Source: Verpa conica (Eukaryota > Ascomycota > Pezizomycetes > Pezizales > Morchellaceae). Taken from it: DNA of 64,000 nucleotides. The notes below the pieces were generated by a model that worked only from the letters and a program-made list of their open reading frames with translations, did not search any database and was not told the origin of the DNA. The translations under genes were made by a program, and so were the position numbers. Positions 12,701 to 26,319 of this stretch are shown one piece after another; the stretch's first letter is position 1; every line of letters begins with the position of its first letter. The stretch spans positions 1,674,001 to 1,738,000 of the forward strand of contig JAUFSD010000009.1 of NCBI GenBank assembly GCA_033030425.1. The letters run 5' to 3'.

Positions 12701-15700
12701 GATTTTACTTAGGGGGAGAATAGGCCGTCATATACGGATCGAGTTTGCTACTCAAGGGCAACACAATAGATTGATTCTTTACGTTTTGTGTTTTCTATGT
12801 GCCGTAAATTCAACCTTAACTACACCCACTCAACACTCTTCACTATTTGTATTTTTACAAGAAATATAATTGAGGATATTACTTCCAACAAACCTAAGTC
12901 ATTCGTAAACCTACACTTCGCAGGCTGCATGCATGCATGGTTACATATAGCTATATATAATACAAGGTATATAATCCCAGGGCCGAAATATACAACACCC
13001 AGATTTTTACTCTTCTCCGAAAGCTTATACCATATTTTCCTGGAAACATCTAACTTCCCCCCAACGCGGCTATAATAGACTAGCTGGGGCTGGGGGGATA
13101 TAACTTGTTCCAGGATTTACCTAGTTTATACTGGAAGATGCGCCGGGGGGGGTACTCTTGGCACTTGGCATTCCGCTCGGTGTTTCGTCACCTCCGATTG
13201 GTTGGAAGTACACATACGGACCTGCATGTACTTAATAAAACCCAGTAATATAATCTGAGGGCATGGAAGAATTCTCGGTTAGGAAATTAGTAGCTGGCTT
13301 ACGGGCGCTTTCATAAAGTCGAACATATAGTGAGGGGTGCATGCCTAATCTAGATGCGTGAGGAGTGGGAAGTAAGAAATTGCCCGGCGACAAGGGAGAA
13401 AGACGATTACTCATTACATTCTTTCAGTGGGTACGGTGTATCAGCTGTCGATAGGAGAAAGTGAGAAAAATTTACACTATGGGGCATAGATGCGTTAAAA
13501 AGTATCTATCGCCGGTCAATTCACTAACATGGAACCTATTGTAAATCAGGGGATATCTGTAGTATCGTATTAGCTAATAACTTAACCACTTGTAGTGAAG
13601 TAAAAAAGACCGCTACTAGTGGTATATATATTTGGTGAAACATGTTTCGCTTATGTCTCACATTATAATCTCCCCTAACCCTATCCAGAGCGGCCAAGGA
13701 AATAATTTGCGAGGTGAAACTCGAGTGATATAGTGTGGATGTGTGTATTTGTGTTAGTGGTGACTCGTGGATTCGCATGTATGTCTCATACAAAAATATA
13801 CTACTAGTGGTATGCTTACTATGAGACTACTTGTAGCGGCCAATATCGTATTCCAGATAGTCTGATCTTGATTTACGCTGTATGTGGGTGTCTTGATTAG
13901 CTGTGAATTTTATCGTGTTCGACTAGAATGATGTTTGTACTTTTCGCAATATTTACCAAGCACTATGGTAGAGGGTTTTATCAGTACGATCTGTCTCATG
14001 CAGCACCTTGAAGTGTTGTTTTGGGCTCAGTATAGTAAAAAGATTGTCCCGTACATCCACAGTGCTCGGTACAGTATACTCTGATTTATATGACTGAAAT
14101 AATAGACCGCCGGTTGGGTCGTAAGAGATACAAACAAATTGATTCGTTTAGGCGCTTATAACCTATGTATAGATGGCCAATCAATAACTAAGGTTTTCCT
14201 AAAGTGGGAATTTTATGGTCTACTGCACTCATAGAACATCCGGAGTTTTACGTGTAGTACTACACTATAATAATTGTCGTTCACTTTCGCCCAATAGCTT
14301 TGGAAGAGGGGGCCCCGGCCCTTTTGGTAACATATATCAAGAAAGTAAAGATGATATAATGGTGCTATATAACTCCTCCGCTTCCACTGGTACCCCCTGG
14401 GAATTTTCGTAATAGGGAGTTTCTTTCTATTCCATCATTTGAGTGATATACTAGGGAGACTTGTGCGAGTTTCCTTTATAAGTTATTATGATGGTAAGTG
14501 CTGGTTTTATTTACGCACTTGCACAAGAAGGTCTTCTCTTCCTAATCCTTCTGAGTGTGGCTGAGTACTAAGAGCAGGGATGGTTAATAGAGGATAGTGT
14601 TAGGGCAAAGGTGATGAATATGATTCTGCTTAGGATTAATAGATCAAAAGTATTATACCTTAAAAAGGCATCTCCTACCCTTTAATACGTTGACTTTGTA
14701 TCCACGCCACGTATGATTGAGGCTCTTTGTTGCGATACCTATAGCTCGGGTAACCAATCCCAACACAACAATCTCCATGCTGAGAACAGTTCCGCGATGA
14801 GGGAATCTCATCCTACTGACAGAAATAAAAAATAATACAGTGCTCTTATCGCTTGAAGTTCCCTATATCTAAAGATGTGTTTACAGGTAACTGTGTTCTG
14901 ACTCCCAAAGATGTATTTTGCCGGCTGGAGAGATTACATCAGATCTACGGTGCGTCGGGACGTATGGCGAACTCCGGAGACTGGCCGATGATCTTATCTG
15001 GCGGAGCTACGGCCAGCGTTGCAGCCTTGGTTGATAACCCCAAAAGCAGCAGCTCAGTCGCTGGCATAAGCCAGGGATTTTTTGTAGATGGATTTAGCCT
15101 GTATACTGTACTTGGTAGTCAGCCCCCCAGAGATTATCTGAAGTATTCGTTGGCCTCAAGGTCCGATTAACAACAACAAAAAAAAAACCACTCATTCCCC
15201 ACAGGGTGACGTCGACGTTGTTAGGTTTTGTGCTGGATAAGTGGAGTATACATTATCACCCTCATTCTAAATTGGCCGCAGAATTATAGCCAAGACGGGT
15301 TGATGGAGTATAGCTATTGATTGTATTTTTGACAATAGCACGAATTGGGCCTGGGAGGGCACATGCGGCTGGAACATCATAAATCACTCGATTAGTCGCG
15401 ATCTTCCGGAGTGGTAGGTATGAAGTCTGTACTCTTATACAACCCTTACCCTTTCTCCTAAGCAGTTCAGCTAGCCAAACAACTCACATCGGCCTGTTAC
15501 ACAGGGCCAGTACTAATTTATTACGTATAGTAGCGCTTAAATGTATATATCTCTTTAAAGTCAAGTGAACTGTAGGTAACACAAGCTTTGTATCGGTGTA
15601 CTGGTAGGATAACCATCATTCCAAACCTTCCTATTAGGGAATGCCATACTTTATGAGTATTCTCACTAATTGATCATCCCCGCTTTCGTAACGGTCCTAA

Positions 15701-16397
15701 ACGCCCAAACCAACTATTTCCCTATAGATTGACGTTCGGAAGAGTCAAAGGAGTCGTATGAAAGCCCTCAGTTACACGTGGCCAATGGTGGTGCCCCCAT
15801 GGCCGTTATTATGGTTGGCTTTTGTCCGTATAAACCCTAGCCCTCACCAAGTCCTTAGATTTGCATGGCAACCATTGACTCGGAATAAAAACGATAAATA
15901 AGAGAACTCAAGGCGGAAGTCATAACGATTGAGTCTACTTCATCGCATGATCTCGGGTAAAGGGATGATGGTCGATCAAGAACCCGTGAGATCCGGAAGA
16001 GACGGTCGGAGTCATGGTGGCAGCTAGCTGTGGAAGAGATATTTAGATGGGAGTTTCTATCGAAGGAGAAAGCAACTACTGGAATCTATGGGCTAGTAGT
16101 CATAAGTATTTTAAGCAACAGAAGGTTAGATGAAAGTGGTCATAAATCATCACCTGAAGTTGGATAATACTTATAAGCTTCGTAATACATGAGGGCGGTA
16201 TTGAACTACACTTGATCACATAAAATTTATGCTTTTTTGGAACACAGAAACTACTCATGCACGATATTTACCGGTAAACATATCTTTTTTTTTCATAATC
16301 ATGACAGGACCCAGCCCCATATATCCGCCTTACAAACAACAACCGCCTCCACAAAAAAGTATATTGTACCTCTCACTAGTACCATATAATCAAGGAC
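9784..16397. other. 6.6 kb gene-free tract
   Basis: Apart from the pectate lyase promoter at its left edge, I find no gene, tRNA or intact transposon. Open frames are short and without motifs. It contains poly-G/C runs (for example 10859-10865), TA-rich stretches, a short double TTAGGG-type word (about 13672-13685) and scattered words occurring twice, such as CTACTAGTGGTAT near 13614 and 13801. Decayed repeats are the likely origin. Confidence 0.5.
9973..9980 (-). promoter_or_regulatory. TATA box candidate for the pectate lyase
   Basis: TATAAAAG read on the minus strand, about 190 bp before the PL3 start codon. The distance is acceptable for a fungal promoter with a 100-150 nt leader. Transcription start not determined. 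Confidence 0.5.
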
Positions 16398-17149
16398 TTA
16401 GCCACCAATCTTGGACAAAACAAATGTTGCAGCCGCGGTGCCGTATTTGGTCACGTATCCCAGATGGACGGCAGTGCTGAGTCCACTAGCACAGAACAGG
16501 TCGTTGAAGTCGCAGTAAGAGTGGATCTTGCTAGCGTGTGATTCAAGGGACTGGTCGCTACTGCGGGGGAAAAGCCCTTCAGTAAACGCGGTCCCCTCTT
16601 GGAAGCTTTCGCCGGTGATATGGCGGGGGTCACCCATGAGAACAACGGCCACGACTAGATGTAAATTGAATTAGCTTAGTCCAAGTCTTTAAAATATTGA
16701 ACTGAATAGAAAAGTGTACCCTTAGAAGAGATCGAAGAAGAGATAGCGGGGGTCTTGGGCCCAAGCAAAACTAGCGGACCTCCTCCACCTCCTAGGGTAT
16801 CACCAATGATATGGGCGCCCTGTGAGTATCCCATCAAAACAATCTTTTGGCTCGGGCAGGCAGCAACCTGACTCGTAAGCTGGGCTGTAAGTGCAGCAGT
16901 CCCAGACGCCGAAGAATCAGCGTAGTCTGTAAGAGTTGCTGGGTAATCGACTGAGGCAATGGTAACGGTTTGCGAGCTACGACTCTGAACACCTGTGGCC
17001 ACTGCTCCGATAATACCCGTGCCTGCGGCTTCGGTGGAGGCTCGAGCTACAATGATGTGGACTGGAGCGCATGACTGACGGGTATCAAGAATTGGGGTGG
17101 CTCTCGTGAATGCGACGAGCGCGAGAGTAGCTAAGATTGCGTGCTTCAT
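16398..17149 (-). CDS. Secreted CE5-family esterase (cutinase / acetylxylan esterase-like)
   Basis: Serine esterase of the cutinase superfamily, releasing acetyl groups from xylan or hydrolysing cutin. Two exons, 17149-16720 and 16654-16398; 228 aa, a normal family length. Residues 1-17 are a signal peptide (MKHAILATLALVAFTRA), followed by a short pro-region. The nucleophile is Ser109 in GYSQGAH, the acid Asp195 in YCDFNDLFC and the base His207 in VHLGYV. The cysteines at 27 and about 98 and at 191 and 198 suit the conserved disulfides. The single intron starts GTACAC and ends ATCTAG. The Gly-rich loop GDTLGGGGGP resembles acetylxylan esterases more than cutinases, so I lean to that activity. 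The enzyme is complete and probably active. Confidence 0.93.
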
Positions 17150-19160
17150 TGTCCCGGAGAATGTCTGGGATTTGTTCTCGGGGGTTGGTTTTCAATGAAC
17201 TGAGGTCGAAGCTACAATCGAGGGAAGCTGATGTCTAAAGAGCTGGTGTTTGTTGCTGTGGTGAATATCTAGTTGGGGTGGATGGTCCCCTTTTTATTAG
17301 CTACTTGATGGTATCAAGATCGAGCTGTGATCCCATTACATAAAATTCCCCGTGTCTAGACTTGGGTCCTGCTCTACCATCGTTGAAACAAACCGAGGCA
17401 GAATTAATTCCTCGGTATCATTTTAGGTATCAAGGGAGGGTTTTAACTTTGTTCCTCGGCCGGTCCTGCGGAGTGTATGCAGTTAGCTAGGGAGTTTGAG
17501 AGGGAGCTGTATAGATCCTTCACTATTGCATTTCCACGAGCCAAAAAAAGAAGTCTTTTTTGGCCCCATTTCCCCGCACTAATAATCTGCAACGACGGTT
17601 TGTTTCTAATATCAACGATCCCAGAAGTTACTGTGGTACGCCGTATCCCTGAATATTAAGGTTAGCGAGTCTGGGGTACCTTGGCTGCAGATCCCAAAGT
17701 CGAGGCGTCCGGCGTTTCAACCGAGGAATGTCTAAGAAGTCCCAACGAGCCAAGATGCCGGGGAGAGTATTTGTAGTTGACATAGGATTTGGAATAGTAC
17801 AGGAAAACTGAGTGTCTGTGGGTCCGGCATGCTGTCCTAACGTTTCCACTGCATACAGGCCCTTGCACCTGATCCAGAGATCAGCTCTCCTTAAGCAGAT
17901 GTTGGCTCTTACTGAGGATTCTTGCTTAACCCCACCTGGTCATTCACCGCTGCAGTTCTGGATACCGAGGCTGTTCTTTTGTGTATCCATACCCTTCCTA
18001 CTCTGCATGCAATTCTCTCCGAGATGTCATTGCGTCCGTGTAACACAGTACATACATGTAGTACTATAGCTTAATAGTCGTAGGTGGACTAACAGAAGTA
18101 ATCTAACATGAAATGATTAGCTAGATTCAGCTATTTAAGTACTACTATTAACAATAGTGATTGCGTGTAGTACCACGGCACTCCTACATCGCTATGTAGC
18201 TATTGGAAAGCAACACAGCAACCAATAGCTACAATACCAGTGTAAATAATTAGAAAGTGGGCGCCTGTCGGAGGAATAAGTTTCCCAACAGCAAATCAAA
18301 CAACCTTGTGCATTTCCTGGTAGATCGATGCATGGTGTCACTGCACCGGAAACCCCACACTTTGTTCCGGCGGTCTGAAGCCAAGATGCCTCGGCATCTC
18401 ATTTCTGGGTCCATCGTATTTTTTATATACCTTTTTCTAACGTCATTATGCATATAATCAATAAAAGGGGGGAGTGGGTACTGAAAACGTTTCTTCAAAA
18501 TGAGCGTCTACTCCACTGTCAGAAATTCTCCCGTCAGCTTTTTTTTAGCATCCTGCGGTGCCGGTGTATTTATCCTCTCGACGCCGACAAGAAGTTTCGA
18601 TTCTCTTCTGGTATCAGATACCTATATAAAATGCGTATACTATACCTTAAATTTAGGCGGAGAATAAAGGGTGCATATGGTGGGAAACTCGTGTGTGTGG
18701 TATGTTTGAACCCTAACCCACATGCATGCAGCCCCGCATCAGGTGGGGTCACAGAGCCGCAGCGGGGTGTATCACTCGTTTGGTGAGTGATTTTGTGTGA
18801 AGATGCCTAAAAAGATGCCTCCACATTATTCTCGTCTTGCTTGACATCTCCAAGAAGGATTTAGGATATTCTCTCTTCAGGCTGTTTAGACGTTAGAATG
18901 TAGACTTTTTTCGTTGACTGAGGGCCTGTAGAAGATTGGGTGCATCTTAACCGGCTGGAGTGCCCACGGAGTCAGTCCTTTGTTACCTCCCCGACACTCT
19001 TGCCCGCCCTTTGCCCTTTACCCTTTGCCATGTCCTCCACACACACACACACACACACACCTCCCTCATTTCATCATCTCAAGAATCTCCCTCATCTTCC
19101 TATTCGTTCCATCAATCATCAATCCCTTTCCATCCAGCCAACCTACCCAGCTGTTACACA
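17150..19160. other. Intergenic tract
   Basis: Contains the CE5 promoter, with a TA-rich TAATAAAAAG word near 17290-17300. There is a short perfect hairpin at about 18196-18232 (11 bp arms GTAGCTATTGG / CCAATAGCTAC), a CCCTAACCC word near 18711, and a (CA)n microsatellite at about 19038-19061 in the presumed leader of the next gene. No gene is supported. Confidence 0.5.
19038..19061 (+). repeat. (CA)n microsatellite
   Basis: About a dozen CA dinucleotides, 100 bp upstream of the CCCH protein start, in its likely 5' leader. Confidence 0.9.
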
Positions 19161-21525
19161 ATGCCTTTTATTTCAGCCCCACTATTAGCAGAGGCCCCCC
19201 TCATTTCCTTTCTCAGTGAACCAGAAAAAGTGCCCCCCGCCGCTCACAAATCCAAATTTGGCACGATATTGGGAGATAAAACAGCTCAAACAACAACTCC
19301 TGACTCTTCCAATGATCTTATGAGTTTTGCAGATCCGTCTAGTGAGGATAAACTATACACTAAGATTTATCAGAAAAACCTACAAAAGTTCCTGGCGTCC
19401 TCTTTCTGTTTGAACTTGACAAAAACTGAGCCCGCTGGCGATAAAAATGCTGGAAATGGAGCAGATAGTGTTCCTTCAATCATTGATGATCAGGTTTGCA
19501 TGGATAGGCCTAGTAGGGAAACAATTGATGAATTGGGTGATAAGCACTCGTCGCTTTTCTTACCTCTCGAGAAAAAAAATGAAAATTCTAAAAAACACGA
19601 AAGGTGTCCTAGAGTTGACGACGAAGCCGAGGAGGACGAGTCACCCTTAATTTTATCTGATGTGCTTGATGAAACCGACTCAAACAGTAGTGGTGGCCCT
19701 ACGCTGTCCCGCAGCAGTGAAAGAAAGAGAGTACAGTTCAATCGCGTTGATCCTGTTGTTAATTTCCCTAGCTACAGGGCCGATATGATAGCTGATGTCG
19801 AAGGTAGGTACCTTGTGATAAAACAGGGCCCAGGTGCTAACACATTTTACACTTACAGATTCAGTGCCTACTACACTCAATTTTGTCCCTAGTGGGCATG
19901 ACTATCCCTCAGATACAACACCTTCTGACTCGGACCCCCTCTCCGATGCGGTTCCCCGGGACTCGGATTATCTCGCCGGTGAATCCAGCTCATCAAGGGA
20001 AGATGGAAGGGGCCTTCAGGGTAACTTGAATATATATTCCGGTACAACCTTGCGTAGCTGTCCTACTCCGGCGCCTAGACGTATTGTGAAGATTAATCTT
20101 CCATATGCAGTCTTGAAAAACATGCAAGAGGATCCCCGGTTCGATGGATTCTGCCACGCCTGGTTAAAGAGACCGGATCTGTGTAGATTTGGTCTTAACT
20201 GTCATTATATTCACGACTATCCAATGCCTTTGGTGAAGAGGTTCGGGATGGTCGCAATTTATCTTGGCCCAGATGGGAAAGAGATTAAAAGCGCTGAAAA
20301 ATTCCTTGAACTGGATGAGGCTTTCGCCAACCCAAAATGGACAAAACTAGACCAAGGCGCAAAAGAAAGTTCTCCAGGTTGTTATAATGGTATCTGCCAG
20401 GATTTTACCGATGATTATTGCACATATGGGGAGCGGTGTTGGTACAAGCACCCAAAGACCGTTGTTGAAAACGGCAAAACGATCACGAAGGATATCCGCC
20501 AATTGGTTGATGGGGAGTTCCGACTCTACGAGGACCTCAATGAGTGTGAAAAAGTCGAGTTTTACAATGGGTTTTGGGGTGACTATCAGTCGGATATTCC
20601 GCCCAAGGAGTCGGCAAGGTCCCGGAAGTACTCCCGCGTCTCTTGTAGTGAGAGCAACGACTCACGACCAATACCACATAAGACTCACAGGTCCCAGAAA
20701 TTAGCCAAAGAAACCTCTGAGCTTCCGTTACAAAGGTTTTTTGATTCGGAAGAGGACAAAGGAACAGACGATGTCGACTCTGATGTTGTGGAACAGCGTT
20801 ACAGCCCCAGCCCATCATATACACCACAAGCAGTCTCAGTCAAAACTAGAAGAATTCATACTAATTACTTGGACTCTGAGCTACCTACCTCTGTTAAAGA
20901 TAGCTTTAAGGCTATATTAGTTGATGTCGAACCTACCATACAGAAATTCGCTGTCACCCAATCTAAGAATGGAACCACCAGTACAAGTTACAATTACTGG
21001 GAGGATGAAGTCCCAGTTGATGATAAAACCGACTACTGGAAAAACCCTCCTTCTGTTAATGTCTCTAGTTTATCTAGTCGCCAGAACGCTATTACTTCAG
21101 AGGCGATGACTTATGCCGGACTGTTTAGGGAAGAGCCTTACGTGCCCAGGAAGGCGGCGCGAACGTTTGTTATGCCACCTCAGCCATTGGAAGTTCACCG
21201 GGATACTAAGGCATTAGAACGCCGTCGGGCAAAACAGGCTTTTGCCCAAGTGATGCAGGAGAAGAAAAGAGCAAAGGAAAGTCTCATCAGTATCTCTACC
21301 TTTCAAGGCTCAAAACCGTCTGCAAAAGAATCCGACACTCCGAGTTCGATATATGAAAGCGTCTTTGACATTCGGCCAACTCGTAGTGCTGATGGAGACG
21401 AGAGCTCGGCTTCGGGCTCAGGTTGGACCAAGTCTTTGAAGGATATGCTAGTAGAGAAGTGTGAACCTATTAAGTGCCGGAATTATGAGCACGAACCGAA
21501 GGCGAATAACTTGATTGACATCTAG
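19161..21525 (+). CDS. Protein with two CCCH-type zinc fingers
   Basis: Two exons, 19161-19803 and 19859-21525; 769 aa. CCCH fingers usually bind single-stranded RNA and act in mRNA processing or decay. Finger 1 has Cys313, Cys323, Cys329 and His333 (C-x9-C-x5-C-x3-H). Finger 2 has Cys394, Cys402, Cys408 and His412 (C-x7-C-x5-C-x3-H). Both sit in the middle of a protein that is otherwise acidic, Ser-rich and probably disordered. A conserved-looking leader VKINLPYAVLKNMQED precedes finger 1, and a basic helical stretch (ALERRRAKQAFAQVMQEKKR) lies near residue 660. The open frame extends upstream to 18960, but the ATG at 19161 follows the pyrimidine-rich leader and CA repeat and is the likelier start. 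No signal peptide. The exact target is unknown. Confidence 0.85.
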
Positions 21526-24500
21526 CTGGGAGAGTTAAGCATGTAATGGTGGACTATATTTATTAGATGGTGGTGAATTCGGCGCAATAGTGCTGTTAAT
21601 GAGAGAAAAATGTTATTGGTATTTCGAACTTTTGCCTCAATCCCATAAACACTTTTTTCCATACTTTATTCAATTCTAACCCCTGGTGGTCTATATTAAA
21701 GGTCTGATACCCGGGAGTGTGGAAATATTCGGACCCCGAGATATTTCATGTTCCCTTGATCTAGGCTATTGACAGGACTTCTTATGATATATGCTGGACT
21801 TGGAGCGCCTTGCAAAATCTAATCTTAGATTGACAGTTTTGTTACCGGGCCTTTATCACGTAGTCAAGATTGATGAAGTACTGCGGTATCAAAAACTAGG
21901 AGATTATGCTAGTATGATAAGTACCCACCTTTTGTTACCTATTTTGATTGAAGGTTTTATTCAATAGGTAGTGCTGAAGTTATGAATATGGGGTGAGGAG
22001 AGATAGACTGGATAATTTGATCCTCTATGTGGGCACTTCAGCACCCTCTACATATCCGTATATGTTTTCTATTCATAGTGTGTTCTCTCGCTAGAAGTCT
22101 TCAAATATGATTCTCCCCCCATAATATCCGCCCGACTAGTAGATACGTTACCTATTTAGGAAGTTTTCTCCAATAGGTAGATTGAGGTATAATACCGAGT
22201 GATAAATCATGGGCCACATCTTCGGGTAGGGTTGCCAAATATAGTCGAGTAACATAAGGAGCGTCAACTAGGAGCGACCTTATCGTCCAGGGCATATTCT
22301 GGAGCACATAACTAGATATCTAAAAGGGTGTCTCTAATTATGAAGCGGTTTCTGGAGGCAGACTACCAAATCGCTAGCAGTACTGTAATACGTGTCAGAA
22401 ATTACAATACAGTACTGTCTTTGCTATATGTATGTATTCGTCATCATCTATAGAAATATCTAACTTCCTTAACGTTCCAGGCTACGAGTTCATCTATGCT
22501 AGTATGGTTTCCTATGGCTTACTCTATTTCTCTATAGCGTACTTTCGCAATGGTCTCTCTTTTCTCACTTTATGTTAGATTCCTAAGTACCAGCGAGAAG
22601 TCAAAGAAATCATTTCTTATGATTAGTTCATCCGCTCAGTTAAAAGCCGGCAATGTACTTATGATTCATCCATCCATTCATTTAGCTACAAGCCGGTTTA
22701 GTTCACACTATATCACTCGTAGATAAAGTAATTTTAATGACCAACGCACCCCAACACCATTACGTGTCACTGCTACAGACTGCATGCTCTAGCGACCTAT
22801 AGTTAGAAGGTTCATTTGCGATCCAGGTATAAGCGCCTGCTATCTGGTAGCTAGGGCCTTGTGCTATTTCAAACTGAGCTTTAGAATTATATGTGCACGT
22901 ACGCTATCAGAGTCACATATGGTATGTCGGTGTAACTACCGCTTCAATAGACTTTCGGTGTGTTTTGTGACCCCCATATGTACTTTCGCATGTCTTACTT
23001 CTTTCCCATGTCCACATGACAGGTATTCCTAGACAGTAGTGATATTTCTACCAGGGTATTGTAACTTCTAAGACACTCCCAAGTACTACGTACACGAAAA
23101 AAAAGCCACTCATCCCAGCGTTACTTCCCCCGAGATGATTAGAAAGCAATTAATAGAAGAAACATCGCCGACGCTGGGGGAGTTTAAAAAAATAAAAAAA
23201 ATAAAAAAATCACGCCACTTGTAATTAGTGCTTAGTCGAATATGTGTAGAATCCCCTCTCTTTCCCCCTCTTCCCCTCTTCGCCTCTTTGCCCTCTTCGC
23301 CCCCCCCCTGAAGAATTTGCCTTTTTATCATATGCTCCTTCCCAATTTTGCAAGGGGGGCTTGTCTCATATTATTAGTTCCCAATTCTTCCTAGTGCCGG
23401 TTTCTGATTGTATTCGTCTCCTGCCCCATAATCGATATCTCGCTTAGTGGCTCTCCCCGTTCTGTCAGTACCGCTTAAACCCGGGCTAGACACGTATTTG
23501 GAAGTTAATCGTCTCAGAAATATATTAGTTGCGGTGTAGTTAGTCGCCAGGCCAGGTCAAGATGCAGGTCCGAGAACCTAGAGGGAGGGAGGAGGGGGGG
23601 ATTATTCTAATAACACCGGTTGGATAATTATCACATATACGGTAATTATATGATTGTACATTATCACTAGTAGAACTAAGAGATTGGCAACGTCCTTAGA
23701 AACTATACTCTATCAGAGTTAGAACGGGTAAAATTCAGTAGGAGACGATGCACTGTTCCTTTTTTGCTTAATTTTTCGAGAAAGTGCATGTGCATGGTGC
23801 AGTTACAGTAGAACTATACGTATAGAGGGTAACATATGATCATGTCAATTAAGATGCGACATGAGTTATAAGGCTATTAATTATACTCCTTAGAAAACGC
23901 TTTAGAGGCAACGGAAGGAGTAGGTCGAGCCTCCAATAGTATGTATATATAAGTACACATATAAACTTATGATTTAGGTTGTGCCATACTGTATACTAAC
24001 ATCTTTACGGCATCACTGCAAGAATGGACCCATTATGATTCGATTGAAGTAACTAATTAACGGTGATAGATACTATAAAGGAACAATATGATCATCCTAC
24101 TCTTGATATATGCCCTTACCCGGGTTTACTCTGATGCCTATGTCTAGTTGTTAAGATTATTAAGGCCATCTAAGCACGGCTAATCTACCGTACATGATAT
24201 CAAGGACAAAACCGTATGATATAGCAGATGCGAAGTAGGGTTGTATTTAGGGTAGACATTACGAATCTGGGGTACGTATACCCCCGGATATAACCCGGCG
24301 GTATGAGCTTCGCTTAGGCTAGAATGCCTACGTTACAGTCGACAGTTAATTCCTAATCCCGATATCAATTAACCCCCCACTTGTAGTAATCCAACATTAA
24401 GTCATAAGTGATCTACGGATGGGTAAATTTCCTGGGTGGTGTTTCCAATAAAACTCGGGATTTGACTTTAGGCATGCATTCCCCCTATGCTCTTGGTAGA

Positions 24501-25220
24501 CGTAGAAACTACATCACTATTATGTCAAAATTACCACCGTTGCAGAAGTACAGATATATTGGTATGACGTTTGTGTGGTTTATCCAGTTGATCCAGTTTC
24601 ATCTGGGGACTCTATTGAATCGATAGCTACATACACAACCAACTGTGGTAGAGGCCTCTCAGGGTTAGGATCGAAGCATGCCACCTAGGTTATAATTAAT
24701 ATACCCCACAAGAGTATGTACAGTCTGCTACGGCGTTCCTATGCGGGGGGCTATTTAGCCCCTAGCACTCCCCGGATTGTGGAATACTTCGCTAGATTCT
24801 TACTCCCCACCGAAAGTGCCCGCTTGACTCTTGCGGCAGTTTTAAGAGAACCAGAGATATCTACACGGCCTCACGCTCCTTAGTAATTGTACGACTCTGA
24901 TTATACAGTGGCCACTCCTGGTACCTCGCGTAGCTAGGATTGCGGCAGCTGGGTATCCCCCAGCAGTGGCAATAAAGGCACTTGAAGTTGTATCTGTAGC
25001 TCAGTTGTGAACATGGCTGGTGAATACTTTGCGCCTTCATGCAATCCATCGGAATGGCCTGGAGATTGGATGAACACGGCCACCAGGAAATTATGTCGCA
25101 ATATGGAAACTGTCAAGACCCCCAAAGGAAGCATTCGGGTATTCAGTACATCTGCAGGCTCCCATACCGGTTCCGGAAAGTAACGATTATGCATGTCATT
25201 TACTGCTATACGATATCGAC
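21526..25220. other. 3.7 kb gene-free tract with small hairpins
   Basis: No gene supported. It holds two related hairpins with arms TTACCTATT / AATAGGTA (about 21936-21970 and 22149-22180), a further hairpin with CAGTACTGTA arms (about 22379-22417), a polypyrimidine block (23255-23310) and AT-rich filler. Confidence 0.5.
21936..22180. repeat. Pair of short related hairpins
   Basis: Each has the arms TTACCTATT and AATAGGTA with a loop of about 13-19 nt containing AAG(G)TTTT. The two lie about 210 bp apart in the same orientation. They may be ends of one decayed element or two copies of a hairpin. Confidence 0.5.
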
Positions 25221-26286
25221 CTAATCAATGACTTCTCCGTCGCTACCAGTTTTCCCGGCTGCATAGCCGTTCCCACTTCCATGCCTCTGGGCTTCATCTA
25301 GGTATCGAAAGAACCACCCCCGCGCCCGGTTACCAATTACATTCCTCACTTTCCGCTCTTCAGCTCCGATCTCTACCATCTTTTCCCACTCTTCCTCAAT
25401 CACATCGTTCTCTATCCATTTCGCAAAATGCTCCGTGTTTCGCTTTGCCTTTGGACCAAGGTCTAGCCACCCCATCTCCCGCAAGTGCTCGATACCTTGT
25501 TCTAGCCGGGCCTCTGTAATCGCATGATCGACAAATATATTTGCAAGCTTTATCGCGTCGGGGTCTCGAGGTGGGGTCGGTTTGATCCTGCTGACCACCT
25601 CGAACCTTTCACCCTTGGTCTTGAAGTTCCACAGCTGTGTTCTATTCGAAGGCCACTCCTCGCCTTCGAAGGGGACCATCGTCCATACCAGCCCCTCGCC
25701 AGTCCCAGATATCTTCTTGCCCGCTGAATCAGTGAAGGATGCTGCAAACGGGCACTTCCTTTCGACCTCTTCCGTGACCTTGTAAAGCAATTCGGAAACT
25801 GGCGTAATGTCCTTGAAGAAGTCAACCGTTACATCCCACGTCTGCCAGTTCATTATATTGTAGATGCGTTCCTCGGGAAGAGAGACGGTTGTGTATTCGC
25901 GCATATCAAACCCCATACACCGTCTATTCTAATATTGAATATGCAAAAGAATCTTGGGAGCCGGTTTATGGCGACATTTCGGTAGATGTCAACGCCCGGC
26001 AACCTCCCCTGCGATCATGATTTCGGTAAACGGGGTATTGTCAGGCAAGCCTCGTGAGGAATTGTAGATCCGGACAACACGCTCAACCAACAGATGGAGA
26101 GGACGATTAGAGAGTTGCGAACGGGATAGGCCCGCTGTCTTGAGAAGTTACAACCCTGTTGCGCGATTGGAAAGTTGGGTTGTGGGGGTCATTTTGCCTG
26201 AAAATCTAAATGAAGGTCGTGAGTATTTCTTCTTCTAAACATAATATATGGGGAAAAACTGACCTGATAACACTATCAGGGGTGTG

Positions 26287-26319
<33 letters not shown>

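Noticed and set aside
14853..15170. 105-aa open frame in the gene-free tract
   Set aside because: No motif, no splice partners, no promoter signal, so probably chance.
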